Positions 13,207 through 24,599 of a DNA stretch of 64,000 nucleotides are shown piece by piece. Origin of the DNA: Fasciola hepatica (Eukaryota; Platyhelminthes; Trematoda; Plagiorchiida; Fasciolidae); contig CANUEZ040000180.1 in assembly GCA_948099385.1 (NCBI GenBank), forward strand, positions 3,755,501 through 3,819,500, in the 5' to 3' direction. The position numbers were made by a program, and so were the translations under genes. Position 1 is the first letter of the stretch. Each line of letters opens with the position of its first letter. The notes beneath the pieces were generated by a model. That model worked only from the letters and a program-made list of their open reading frames with translations. It was not told where the DNA came from and searched no databases.

Positions 13207-13563
13207 ATGGAGAAGTTTCCTCGTGGTACAATCTCTTACAACACACCTCCATATGACACCGCTTTCTACGTAAGTAATGGAGAGAACCCCGTTGTCATTC
13301 ACAAATTGATTTGCAAATACCCTTTCCCAGGAGGATGCGTCAGGTGGGCTAAACGAATATCCTTCCGCCCCTCTTTGAAAAAGTGGCGCAATGTTTCCGT
13401 TTTCAATGAAAACTTCTTCAATGTTGTGAAAGTGAAAATTAATATTCAACAGGTCGCGTTCATGCGACCTCAAAATCAAGGTAAAGCATTCGTTATATCT
13501 CAACGGATTTTCCCCAATAAAGCTATTATTCATCAACAGTTAGCTGGTAAACTGTTAGACTAA
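13207..13563 (+). CDS. Unassigned 118-codon frame at the duplication junction
   Basis: An ATG-started frame (MEKFPRGTISYNTPPYDTAF to HQQLAGKLLD) fills almost exactly the 350 bases between the end of the part of copy A that is shared with copy B and the first base of copy B. Copy B has unrelated sequence after 20190. The opposite strand is also open for 133 codons (13135-13536), which weakens the case for coding. No signal peptide, membrane segment or family motif is visible. It may be a captured exon fragment, a piece of an unseen repeat, or a chance frame. Confidence 0.25.
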   Translation: MEKFPRGTISYNTPPYDTAFYVSNGENPVVIHKLICKYPFPGGCVRWAKRISFRPSLKKWRNVSVFNENFFNVVKVKINIQQVAFMRPQNQGKAFVISQRIFPNKAIIHQQLAGKLLD

Positions 13564-16500
13564 ATGGTGTAGTCATATCATATTCATATTTCATTCAGAC
13601 CACATGTCAGAATACACAAATAACCATGCGTTCTCTTGGAGCGGTACACCGCTGAACTGTAAAGCACCGTTCACCACAGATTGATGAGAACAAGATGATG
13701 GAGTCAAACACGGTCAGTGCATACCCACATCGCGTCGTGCCTGAACGATAACACAGGTCTTCTGCTCTGCATAACAAGTTCAAATAGTCAATGGTGAACT
13801 GGCATGCTTGAATAGGGCAGAAACTCAAGCCATCATCATAACATCTTTGCTTCAAAATGTGGAACAATTCTCCAAGTCATCCAATTGGTTTAGGTCACCT
13901 CCATGATTTTTCATTTCTTCCACCATTTTAGCCCACCTTAGCTATTTCTATATCTAATATGAGGTGATGACTTTTTTGCGCAACAAGTGTTGTAATTTGG
14001 AATAAATTACTTCACCTGAAATCACACAACATAAAGTACTCAAAGATACAACGGTGATTTGCGGAAATTTTACACGTGCCAGTTTCATAATGAAATGTCA
14101 GACGTGCAAACTAGTGCATTCAATATTTGATTGGATCTAAAATGGGTAAAGAGTGTTCTCACTAAAAAGTATTAGGGGGCCTACCATATATCTATTTCAA
14201 CAAGGTTATTCTGCTTTGGGCAACTCAATAAACTGTCAGTAAATGGTTCCACTGTATATCAGTTTTCTAGATAATTTCTTATCATAAGTTATGGACTTTA
14301 AATGAAAATAAAAACTTTTGTTCTACATATCGACTCAGCTTCAATAAAGTGTGAACAGTAATGATATTTGAATAAAAAATATTAGCTATATTTACGCATA
14401 AAATAATAGATGCAATCAAAGCTTCGATCGTTCTTCAGAAAATCTGGATCGATAAAATCATTCGTATGATCATCGGACTGGTGTGATTAAGTGTAACAGT
14501 TCTAATCGGACTAAAAGCTGCAAAAAATGTCCAGGGTTGTAGTTACATTCAATCTCTTCCAAACGATGTAGAACTCCTCGATATTAGTCGCAGCTCACAG
14601 ATCGGCCTTATTTTCGTGCCGAAGTGGACTCCTAAAATATTGGTTCAAAAGGCCGTACTTTACGGGTCTAGGTGTCACGGTGTCTACTTATATGACTGCA
14701 CTTATATTGTCGTCGCATCAGAAATGACAAAACGTTTGTCCAACTATCGTAATTTCACCGATTTTGGGTGTCATTAGAGGGGTGTATAATTTACTGATCC
14801 GCGGTTCAGATCCCGAAGTTCATCACGAAATGGACATTGATTCATATTTGACTATCACAAATACACTTCATACCTCCACCGAATGTTACAATATTGCAGT
14901 GCAAGCCGCCAATCTATATATCCATTTTCAGCATGTTTCTGTTCATTGTGCACGTTCTTGCTCCCTGTGCAATGCTCTTTCATGTTATATCTATTAACAG
15001 ACTTCCTGTTTTACGTAACCAAAGCTCTTGCCAACATGGTTTCGAGGAATCAAAAATGTGATTACCTATAAGGAACGAATATTTGATATTTTTCGATGAC
15101 AAAAACAATTTTGTAGACCAAGAAAGCCGTAACATCGACTCCATGTCCCGAATAGGGTATACGGAATGTTTCCAAGTAGTCCTTTGAATAACATCTCCAA
15201 GACTGCACCATGGAGGTAAGTCTCGGGTACTTCCTGTGTGGCTCGATTCAGTTGGTTCCATTGCACTTGTGCCACCAGAATTCAAGTGTAAATACTGTTG
15301 GTATTTACTGCGATCAAACGTCTACCCTGCTGGCACATTGGAAGATGAAAACTTGGATTGTTTGTGGAGGTTGAACATATTGAGAACAAAGTGATAATGC
15401 TATTGTGATTTAGTGAATAAGTGAAGTAGGTGCAGCACAACGTATTCGGGTGCTAAATATTTTATTTTATACTATTTGCAATAAGGATTCGTGCTTTCCT
15501 TGTTGTGCTTATTTACTCATGCTTAATGAGCACGTTCATCGTAAATCTGGGACACCGGTAATGTATTTTCTCCATCTCCAAGGTATCATATTTTTATATA
15601 CTCTCTTTTTCGGTGCCTATTATTTGAACAGGTCACGTATTCATTATCTAATTTGTTTCCGAAAACGTTTACATTTCTGTGGCAGGATAGTCTTTTCGAG
15701 TGTTTCATCTGCACGGCCGTGCGGCACTCGAACGCCCTACCCTACCGTTTTTTCACTCCACTCCACCAATGACCGCCAGACATCAACAGAATCGACGGAT
15801 CCTGTGCCGGGTTTGCCCATTCATTTTGGTGCATGCTCTAGTTTGCCCCACAGATTCGCCTTATTTTTACTCATTTGTTACCAACTATATTTCGTATTGC
15901 AACCACAGTTCAATTCGCACCGTTGTAACTGATTTATTGAATCGTGACGGTAACAGTTTCCTCATTTGCTAATTGTACCGCAACCGCACTGTGCTACAGT
16001 TTCGGTCAGCTGCTTGTTAAACAGACCGTTTTACTGTCTGCGATCTCCCAAATTTCGGAAAGTTTCTGCCCATCGTTCCTGGTTTCTCACTCGGCTGTTA
16101 GTCTTTTTCTCGCTTATTGTATTGTCTTCGAACAATGAATTATCGATAAATACGGTTATTCGATTGGAATTTGTTCACCTGCTACTCACTATCGTGAGTA
16201 GAGCTAGTGAGACTTGATTTCCTCTAGATCGACAGCCCTAGATACCAAGATGGTCGCAACATCCCTTTTGTTGTCGGCTGTATTATCTAGGAGATTCTGA
16301 AGGTGATCTTTGTTTTTTTTCGGGGAAATTTGTATTTAGTTAAAGAATTATGTTCCTCTCTAACTTTTGAAGTAAGGAAATTGTGATCTGATTCCAAGTT
16401 ATTGCATTCATCTTTTTTAATTGTGAGTAAATGATACATATTCTATTTTTTACGAGTAGATATATATGACTACCGAAATATGATTTGACGTAACCATTGA

Positions 16501-18155
16501 CCATTAGGAATTTTGAAACATTAGTAAAGGTGTCCTGAAATACTGGAATTCTCTGATATGAGATTCGTTTGATGATACTCAGTTGCTAGGTCTCTACCTT
16601 CCGCAGCCAAAAAAACTGGCATTCCATGGGTTACAAATGGCTTATCACACCACGTTTCTCTGGTACTTGAGCTAGAATCATAGAAGCCGAAAAGCGGCAA
16701 ATTAGATAACCACTTGGATGGACTTTCACAATTACGTGTGCATTTAATGACGATTTTGTGTCATTTCTTCATTTATGATTTCCGTGTCCTGTGCCGAAGA
16801 CCAGGACTGATTCAGAGATCTTGCATGTTTTGCTGGGCATATAAGGGAATGTTTTCAGGCGGATTGTGATCTCTTTGCGGATGACTGTGATTCCTAATTC
16901 TGTATTCTTCTTACAGTGCACAGAGGACGATCGACGCATCCGATTAAGTTGAATGTATAATATTTGCCGTCTGCCCACTTTGCACCAGTCTTTCGTCCAG
17001 CCAACTTGGTTGAAGCTTTCTCATCCATTCGGCCATTTTTCTTCCGGTTCAACCTGAGTAACTTTCTTAACAGGTCCAAATGGATTGGTGCACGTAATAA
17101 CAGACGTACTCGACTGATACAGTCTTTGTATCCGTCCTTTACTGCTAGTAAAGTTTAACTATATCTTCAAATGCGCCTGGGAGTAGCACGCCAGCAACCT
17201 CCCCCTACCCGTCGGAAGAAAGCAGTTAGTAGGTCTCAGCATGCCCTGTCCAGTCCATTAATCATTGATCAATAAATGGCAAGTGCATATAATGTTCGAC
17301 CTTCTTCGCTAACCACATAGCTCTCGTCAGTTGGACAATATTTGCATCAAAGTTCAACAAATCATAGCGGTCAGCATCTCACAACATAATCAGAACTCCA
17401 AGGCAATTTTCTGACCGTACTACTGAATTCCAGTGCCTAACACTTTCTTCTCAAATACCACGTTCAACAATTACACAGATATACAGTCTTTTGGCACTTT
17501 CGATTGTCCTGTTCTGATTTTCGTTTGTAGGATTGGATTGATGGGATCTGTGAGTAGGTCAAGATTATAGACCGTCCATTGAAATCCGAGAGTAGAATGC
17601 GAAGGTCGTACCATCAACACTGATTCATTTCTCGAGGTTTGAAATTATGTAAAGTGGGTCTAAAAATCAAAATGTGGATAAAATAAATCTGGGGATGAAA
17701 TAAAAGTAGGACAGAAAGTAAAAATAATGAACTAGCGGTTGGGCATGACTTCGACCAAGTTTCCTCGAATACCTCTCGTTGGTCAATTAACTCCGACTAG
17801 CGATATATGCAATATCAAGAACAATACCAATGTTGCACACAAAAGTTCGTATCTGAAACTTATATCCTTATATTCATCACAAATGTCATCGACTGAACTG
17901 TGCCATGCATGATTGTGTCTCACATTTGCTAGGCATGCTGCTGAATTGTGACCGGACAAACTTCCTGTTTAAAGTCAACATTACAACTGTTTTAATCAAA
18001 GGGGCTGGTGAATTGTTCTCGCTTATCTCGAGTACTGATCCGACATATGCTACAAGAGGCAAATTTCCTTTCCAAGGACATACCAAATGTTTTACCACAT
18101 CTGTTTTGTCCAAAATCTATTCCGCTTGCTGACAACAAGTCACTGAAACCAAGTT

Positions 18156-18252
18156 CGGAGCTGAGTGGCTGAAGTGGGAGTGGTCCACTTGCGGCCAGGG
18201 TAAGTGGAGGGCTTGGACCACCTTCTTCTGTGTACACAGGGCAGGTGCGAAT
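18156..18252. repeat. Left arm of 97 bp inverted repeat inside the PLE insertion
   Basis: The reverse complement of 18495-18591 matches this arm at 93 of 97 positions by eye. The two arms would form a stem closed by a 242-base loop (18253-18494). The arm lies at the 5' edge of the insertion and is an inverted copy of the coding region for CTQKKVVQALQLPW and the residues after it. The join to the endonuclease frame occurs just before the YIGRT codons. Confidence 0.85.
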
Positions 18253-18618
18253 GCAACCTACATTGGTCGAACGGCAAGGCAACTATCCCAAATAATTAAG
18301 GAACACTGTCCACGATGGCTACAACATGGAGGAACAGGAACCATAGGGAGTGCCATTCTCGGACATCTGGTAGACTCAGGTCATCGAATAAGCACAGATT
18401 CAGCATTTAAAATCGTCTATCGAGTGCCCCCCTATCCCCACAAACACATCAGCTTACACACACTGGCCACCGCAGAGGCGGTTAGCATCCGTCTATTCGC
18501 ACCTGCTCTGTGTACACAGAAGAAGGTGGTCCAAGCCCTCCAATTACCCTGGCCGCAAGTGGACCACCCCCACTTCAGTCACTCAGCTCCGAACCACGGT
18601 CGTGACGGTCACATGTGA
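18250..18618 (+). pseudogene. GIY-YIG endonuclease domain of a Penelope-like element (5'-truncated, frame intact)
   Basis: A single uninterrupted frame reads ATYIGRTARQLSQIIKEH, then CPRWLQHGGTGTIGSAIL, GHLVDSGHRI, FKIVYRVP, LATAEAVSIRLFAPALC and VVQALQLPW, and ends at TGA 18616-18618. YIGR near residue 5 and the Arg and Glu-His that follow match the second half of the GIY-YIG nuclease signature used by PLEs to nick target DNA. The GIY strand, the Cys pair normally before it and the whole reverse transcriptase are missing because the copy is 5'-truncated. The absence of stops and the good target-site duplication show that this is the youngest PLE copy in the window. The tail (18640-18823) contains gacttgagaatga, which resembles the tails of other copies. 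Confidence 0.85.
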
Positions 18619-19049
18619 CCCTCACGACCTAGTCGTGCGGGTCGACACGTCGATCTAACCCCAACCTGCCCCCCCCACAGGCTTTATCCAATCCGAATGA
18701 CCCTTGACCATTTCAGCACAACCATCTCCTACATGATTTGTAAAGACTTGAGAATGAATCATTGAAAACAATCGTTTGTCTCTGAAAACGTGTTCTGATG
18801 TCACAACGTGCATATTCCGGAATCTGAAACCAAGTTGTCAAATGTTCAGCACACGAAGTAAGTGTCCTCAGTCCCTATTTGACACGACTTAGTGTTTACT
18901 CATGATAACCGTAATTATGTATTTTGACTGTGTGGTTGTGCATTTGGTACATTCAGTGAAACGTGTTTTGGTCCAGATGATTAGAGTACAAACATGAATG
19001 GTGGCAAAATATTTTTTGAGGAATTTTGGGGATAAAATTGTAGGTTTCT

Positions 19050-19945
19050 TTATTCCTCATCCTAAAGATTGATGTTTGTTCAGAATAAGTTCAAAGCAAT
19101 GAGATAAGGTCGATTTTCTCGCTTTTCTCGATGTGGGATTAGAGAGACTGGAGGACGGATACATAGAAAGGAGGGTGTATGGGAGATGCACATGGTTGGA
19201 GCATTACACGTTTCCTAAGTTTTGCCCCACTACGATACAAAGGAAACCCAATGAGCTGTCTGATCTACCGAGCCAGAAACATCTGAAGTCCTAATGAGAT
19301 TGCCGAGGAACCTGAACGTATACTTGACACTAATAGGAATCGGCTATTGAGAACCACTTATTCGTCAACATATGGGGAAAGGAGCTGCGAAATGGGAATG
19401 TAAAAGACCAAGAAAAAAGGATGTCTTCCCAACTGTCCTTTTCAAGGGTTACAAAACCTTAGAAATACTGGAGCTACGCCAATCTAGGGTCCTCGGGAGG
19501 TCCTTCCCTGCTGCACATTTCCGAATTCTAACAAATACCAAGCCTTTCATTGTTCAACTATCCAGACAGGCTGCCTCATCAGTCTCAACCTTTTGTTTCA
19601 TATCAGTTTACTTGCCTCTGTATTGCACAGTATATCGGACACATGACGAGACGTCTGTCTAAGAGGATATCAGAACAAGTCCCGGCTTCTTTGTACAACA
19701 TAACAGTTTAGGCTATCAATAGCGTAATCCCAGAACATCTGGTGGGAGGCGGATATCAAATCGACACAGTGACAGCTTTCAGACCAGTCCTGACAACTTT
19801 CAGAGTTCACGCGAAAGGAATAAGCAGGCAGTTGCAGATTACGTCAGAAGCCATAGCAACTTGACGATTTAGGCCGGAATTGTGCTGGCAACGTAACCTC
19901 GTGCAACAACTGTTGTTGCCGTGGCCCTATCAAGAGATTCTCTCA
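19050..19945 (+). pseudogene. Penelope-like element remnant with linker and full endonuclease (copy B)
   Basis: This is the counterpart of 12410-12960 in copy A. It has the FLDV region near 19115, GNRLL and HMGKGAAKWE near 19375, and then VLFKGYKTLEILELRQ. Here the endonuclease follows: QYIGHMTRRLSKRISEQVPA at about 19630, a TAG at 19710-19712, EHLVGGGYQIDTVTAF, ITSEAIAT, a TGA near 19863, and RFRPELCWQRNLVQQLLLPW ending near 19927. Two stops and frameshifts show that it is dead. The region 19575-19927 is exactly what copy A lacks. Confidence 0.8.
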
Positions 19946-20199
19946 TGGTTCCCATGCACAAATCGTCCCCAGCCCCACACCTCTTATGTCACACGTCTTA
20001 TAACGCCATGTGGTTATATATTTCATACTTGCTGTCGTTCACACAAGGGACAAGTTTCCTCAAGCTGAAGCATGTTGTCGCGTCGCAAGATCTGTTGCTC
20101 ACTTACTCACTGCTATTTATGGCTGCACATATACTCTCCTTTACCAAGTGTCATTTATGTAAACGCTTCAAATGATATATGGAGAACAACAGCAGGTGT

Positions 20200-23100
20200 T
20201 GATTTCGTTGGTTTACCATTCAGTCATATTTGCCACCTAACTAATTTCGGATTTCCGAATGTCAGACTAAGTAATCATGATACCAAGGTCGCACAATTTC
20301 AGTCGTCAACGGATCGCAGTAGAACTAACATGAATGACATCAAGTTTTATGAAATTTTCTTTTTCGGCCTCGTGTTGCAATATCCTGAAAAACGTTCAGG
20401 AATAATTAATAATTACATAAGAAAACTTTCGTCCATCTATTTCTGGCAACATCTGTAGCGTAAAGCAACATATAGAAACTTGGGATGCATTTCGGAGATG
20501 AACCATTCTGTTTCAATCACTCACTCTATTCTTAGCGACGAACCAAGAGCATCCAACATTTAGTGATATGTCGTGTACCATAAATACGAAAGCTGTTTTT
20601 CGTCTTTTTGGTCACGAGTGTATGGGTCCCTGGATTCTGTTTCTACTCAAACTACTGTTCATCAATAAATTCATGATGTCAAGAAAAATACATGAGATTT
20701 GCTTATGCGTATACTGGATTTCTGCTTTGTTTTCCACTTTTTATAACACGAAGTTGCAGTGAAGTCTACTTTGTACTCGCTCTTCTATGTCGGTACTGAG
20801 TGAAATTATTTTATTTGGATCAGAGACCATATAATTAAATAACTTAGCAAAATGTAATAAAATATGTGCTGTTGCACAAAGTGGCAATGGACGGTATACC
20901 GGTGTTGTGCTCGGATAGAGCACTTATGAGAGGAGTACAAGCGGAGTGTCATTATTTTTTATTCCTTTTCAAATTATCTCCAAACTCAATCGAAAATCAC
21001 TTCGGAAACAATCCGAGGATATATGGGGTGGTGAAAACCGAACGAGTATCCTGGCAATGAAATCTGTTGCACATTTCCCCGGTTAAGTCTTAAATTCTTT
21101 TGCCGCACTAGGTTTTTCGATTCTGGTTCAACTATGTATTGAGATGAATAAAAAAGGGAACATGAATACCATACAATATACCACAAACGGTATGGAAATC
21201 AAAACAAAGTTTCCTGCTGATCTGCCTCAACTCACACATTTATCACAAGTTGATCTGGCTTCTAAAAATTTGCAGAACTGCCCCTGTTTTTCACATGTTA
21301 CTTTGTTATGATTTTGGCACTAAGTCCATCAGTATATAAGATTCGTCTTTGTGTTTCAGTGCTTTATTTATTGTATGCGGAACCCTAATATTTTGAGAAT
21401 TTTTATATGCAAACTAACACCGCAGACGGACAAGAATAATGCGGTACAAGTCAACAGCTCCGATGACACTTCGCACCTGTGGGACCATTGTGATAATCGT
21501 ATTCGCAGTCCAGTGCGTAATACCCCGTTCATCGCGAAGCATTTACTGAGGGATTGCAGTTTCAACACAAATTCAATGTATATGCACAGGTTTTACTGCA
21601 ACCGACAACCTGTCCACAAATTTATCGAAAAAATTACTGTGCGGTAACTCACTAAACAATTCAATGTGAGAACAAAATTTGGTTTCGTTAACATCTTATC
21701 ACTTTGTATTGTTTCGACATTACACCATAAGTAAGAAACGCTGATATTTCGCTTTATATCATCCGTAGCCATTTTAGAGTAAAATCGGATTACTCTAGAG
21801 GTGTTTGTGCGTGCCCACAAAACGATAATATTACGCAAAGTTCATCTTTTCTGGTACCAACAGGTTTTTGGTGTGGATAATTCTTACCGCGCTTGTACAC
21901 ACTAACCCTAATACTTAGTGCCCTGGATAAAAAGATGTATATAGCCTACTCAAATGGAAGCGGGCGGTTCTGTGACCCCGTGACTTATTATCTCCATGGC
22001 AGTCTTACTAAGTACTGAGAGTATTTAAAAGGTGGGATTTTTGTGCACCTTTAAGACAGTATTTTGTCAACAGTGAAGCGAAATCGTCTATAAATTTTGC
22101 TATTTTGCAAGCGTCAAGACCGTGTTACCAATTCACAATTAAAAACGTGGACATTCAGGTTCCCTGAGCTCTGGTTGGTCGCCTGTAAAGTCCTTTTATA
22201 AAAACAAAGTTCTATTGTTTTCCGTAATTAATTTGCAAAGTTCAAATCACCTCTGATGAGTTTATATTTTGGTAAAGAAGAACTCTCACGCATTTCCAAG
22301 CTGGAACCAACAGAGGTACTCATACTTCAATCTGATTATCAGGCATGCTAATCTGAATTGTCGTTTTTGAATAACCTGTGGTGAAAAATGCTCGATTCCG
22401 CTTGAGGCAATATCAGTCAGCACTAACGTGTCCCTTCCATACAAATCAGTTCTCTTTTGAAAAGGTGTTTTATTTCTGATGCAAATTTTTATAGCACACG
22501 GAGGACATATCTTGCGAGATGCGAGCAATAATTTTATTCTTCTCACTTACGTATGTAAAACATTCTAATTCGTGTTCAAACGGGACACGGCGAAGGACCA
22601 GCAGTTTCTTTGTGCAAGGTGGAGATTCGAAGTCTACTTATCAGTACAGCCTTACAAATGACTAGGAGCTCTGGGTTTACATTTGGTGCAATCACCCCGA
22701 AGGCTCAACCCCGATCAACCTGATGTGGCAGGGTCATGAGGTGTTTCGCTTTCGGTTGAGAAGAATAAAGTAACTGCTTCCATCTAAAAGCAATGTCCTT
22801 TTTTGTTCTCATAAACTAGCGGCTAGTGGAGCGCTTCCATAGAAAACTGAATCCTTTACTCACATCCAACTATCATCCAGCCAATGGGACAGGCGCCCTT
22901 CCGGTAACCATGTTGTCCACAATCACTACTTAAAGGAAGACTGGATTTTGTCCCGCTGATTTGGTGTTTGACACACTCCTACAATTAGTGCCTAGTGAGA
23001 TTTTCGGAAACAACTCCGATCCTGTTGAACCAATAACTTGGTTCGCCAATTACAACTGTAGACAACGTCACTCAGTTCTCTGCCAACTCGCTCATCTGTT

Positions 23101-23510
23101 CTTCCCACCACATTCCTAAGAACTCGACTACTTGCCCTCTGACTTTTCTTCGTTTTACTGCTGTTAAGTCATCATTGCATCCAGCTCACTTGGGCTCGTT
23201 TCGTGTCATTTCCCGTAACGATAAAATGTTTTTTTATTGAAAAGACCGGTTGGTCAGATAACAGCATAACTGATCGCTTGAAAGTAGCATACCATGATTC
23301 GGACTACATAGCTTCATTTTGCTCCTCAAAAACTTCTGAGTATGCTTTGAATAATGCAGCCCCTCGTGTTTCCATTGATTTGAATACTCGTCAAAATAAT
23401 GAGATTCATCTTCATCACACAATCTCTTCTGGTCTTAAACAGCCTAATTTTGCTGAAATACCCACTCATAAAGGACTTCATTATGGCCATGTACAACCTG
23501 AATCTATAAT
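20200..23510. other. No gene recognised
   Basis: No supported gene. The frame at 20072-20458 (128 codons) starts inside copy B and runs on without motifs. A block near 21940-22080 has a TATA-like tatttaaaag at about 22023 and a GC-richer start, and could be a promoter or a solo LTR. No partner copy or terminal dinucleotides confirm this. The frame at 23203-23532 is unrecognised. Confidence 0.35.
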
Positions 23511-23514
23511 CCAG

Positions 23515-23795
23515 AGGAACCCTGTACTGTAGCCAATGTGTATCAGACTGTTCCCTCCTTCATGTGTGATCATACTCATTCCGTCGGCTAGTCCGTTTCG
23601 CCTCCGTTGTTATTTATGTTCGCCAACTTCCTCTAATATACACCCGAATCTGACCCCTTCCATTCCTTATCGTGAGTGCGTATCTTGACAGCTGCGTAAT
23701 ACTCCTTGACGTTCGACATTCAACTCGTTGTTGTCTTTAACGACACCACCCAGTTCTGTCCTCTGTATACTAGGATCTCATTTACATCCCTGGGG
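23515..23795. repeat. Dispersed repeat pair member (partner 31205-31475)
   Basis: Both blocks share, in order, a segment containing gtgtatcaga, a run ending tcattcc or ccattctt, tatttatgttcgcc or tatatgtttgcaa, then gtgagtgcg or gtaagtgc and tcttgaca or ttttgaca, and finally cccagttctgt or cccgttctgt. The orientation is the same and identity is moderate. The class is unknown. Confidence 0.6.
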
Positions 23796-23799
23796 TCCA

Positions 23800-24595
23800 T
23801 TTGTCATGGAAAACGTTCGTAGTTCAGCTAATTATTGCCGCTTCGATGTTCTCTGACTCAGGAGTAAGAATGTGATTTTCCGCTAGTCACTGGATCGCTA
23901 GATGGCAGTTCGGTGCACAAGAATCTTCTTAGTGGGTTAGAGTTGGCTCAAATTGACCGTATGAGAGACCGGTAAAAATCACGGGATTCATTGAATGTGT
24001 ATCCATGTTAGAACTGGTGACTTCTAACTTTCATTCCAAGGTAATCCGAATAATGTCAATTTCACGGATATTGCAAAGGAACTACATGGGTTGGAAATCT
24101 GTCCAGTGATGTGCCACGTATCTGGTGCATTCAATATCAGCTACGGATTTCGCTTTCGTGTAGATGATCGATACAGTGGCTACGTGTTGCTCGAATTATG
24201 ATTTTTGTGACCTACGCTGTTCATATTTCTAAACTTGGAACAAGAGAAACTTTGAAGTGAGAAAGAAAATGGAACAGAAATGCCGGTGAAAATCAGGAAG
24301 TGATGCGGCAAGTCTCTGGGGCGGCTTTGGTCTGTTTGTTTTTTCAGCGCTGTCCTGTATTTCACCATGTAACCTAAAATACAACAATATTTATATCTGC
24401 AAGCTTAGAATATCCCAACCAGAATATCAGCTTAAGCTCACTAAAGAGCAGATAGATGAGGTAGAGGGGAAATCTATCAAAATAACGTTCGATGGAATGT
24501 ACACCAGATATGTTGCAGATCCAAACGTCCATGATATTAGGTAAATGCAAAAATCAATGGTGAATCAGGTTGCAGGAACTTGGCTAGTCCCCGAT
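23800..24595. other. No gene recognised
   Basis: No gene, RNA or repeat copy was recognised between the dispersed repeat and the BEL/Pao remnant. Any upstream part of the element, such as an LTR, would lie here, but none could be identified. Confidence 0.35.
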
Positions 24596-24599
24596 CTTT

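Larger units (their letters stand above)
7720..13215 (+). repeat. Tandem duplication, copy A
   Basis: The sequence from about 7826 recurs in order from 13568, and the similarity runs on to about 13215 here and 20190 in copy B. Matching landmarks include 7858/13601, 8821/14581 (at least 60 identical bases), 9760/15727, 10603/16558 and 12470/19110. The offset between copies drifts from about 5743 to 5760, 5967 and 5955 because of indels, then jumps to about 6640 after copy B gains the PLE insertion at 18156. Overall identity is high but uneven. The unit ends with the 3' part of a Penelope-like element. The first 100 or so bases (7720-7826) are absent from copy B but recur at 54330. Confidence 0.9.
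18143..18836 (+). mobile_element. Penelope-like element insertion with target-site duplication
   Basis: The insertion interrupts copy B. The 13 bases ctgaaaccaagtt occur at 18143-18155 and again at 18824-18836. Copy A has a single uninterrupted version (one mismatch) at 12188-12200, so it acts as the empty site. The inserted body is 18156-18823, 668 bases. It contains the GIY-YIG endonuclease end and a 3' untranslated tail, preceded by an inverted copy of its own 3' coding region. The element is 5'-truncated and cannot move alone. It inserted after the tandem duplication, or at least into only one copy. Confidence 0.85.
13568..20190 (+). repeat. Tandem duplication, copy B
   Basis: This is the second copy of the unit. 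It starts at a base corresponding to 7826 in copy A. Compared with A it has about 230 extra bases near 14660-14900, a 668-base PLE insertion at 18156-18823, and the full older PLE endonuclease that A has lost. Two islands, 15727-16042 and 16558-17481, are identical to A. The extra segment near 14800-14820 contains ggttcagatccc, resembling a polymerase III B box. It may therefore be a SINE-like insertion, although no target-site duplication was confirmed. Confidence 0.9.

Noticed and set aside
18668..18677. Poly-C and poly-G runs (18668, 27909, 29538) as quadruplex or regulatory motifs
   Set aside because: They are single homopolymer runs without the repeated G-tract pattern needed for a quadruplex.
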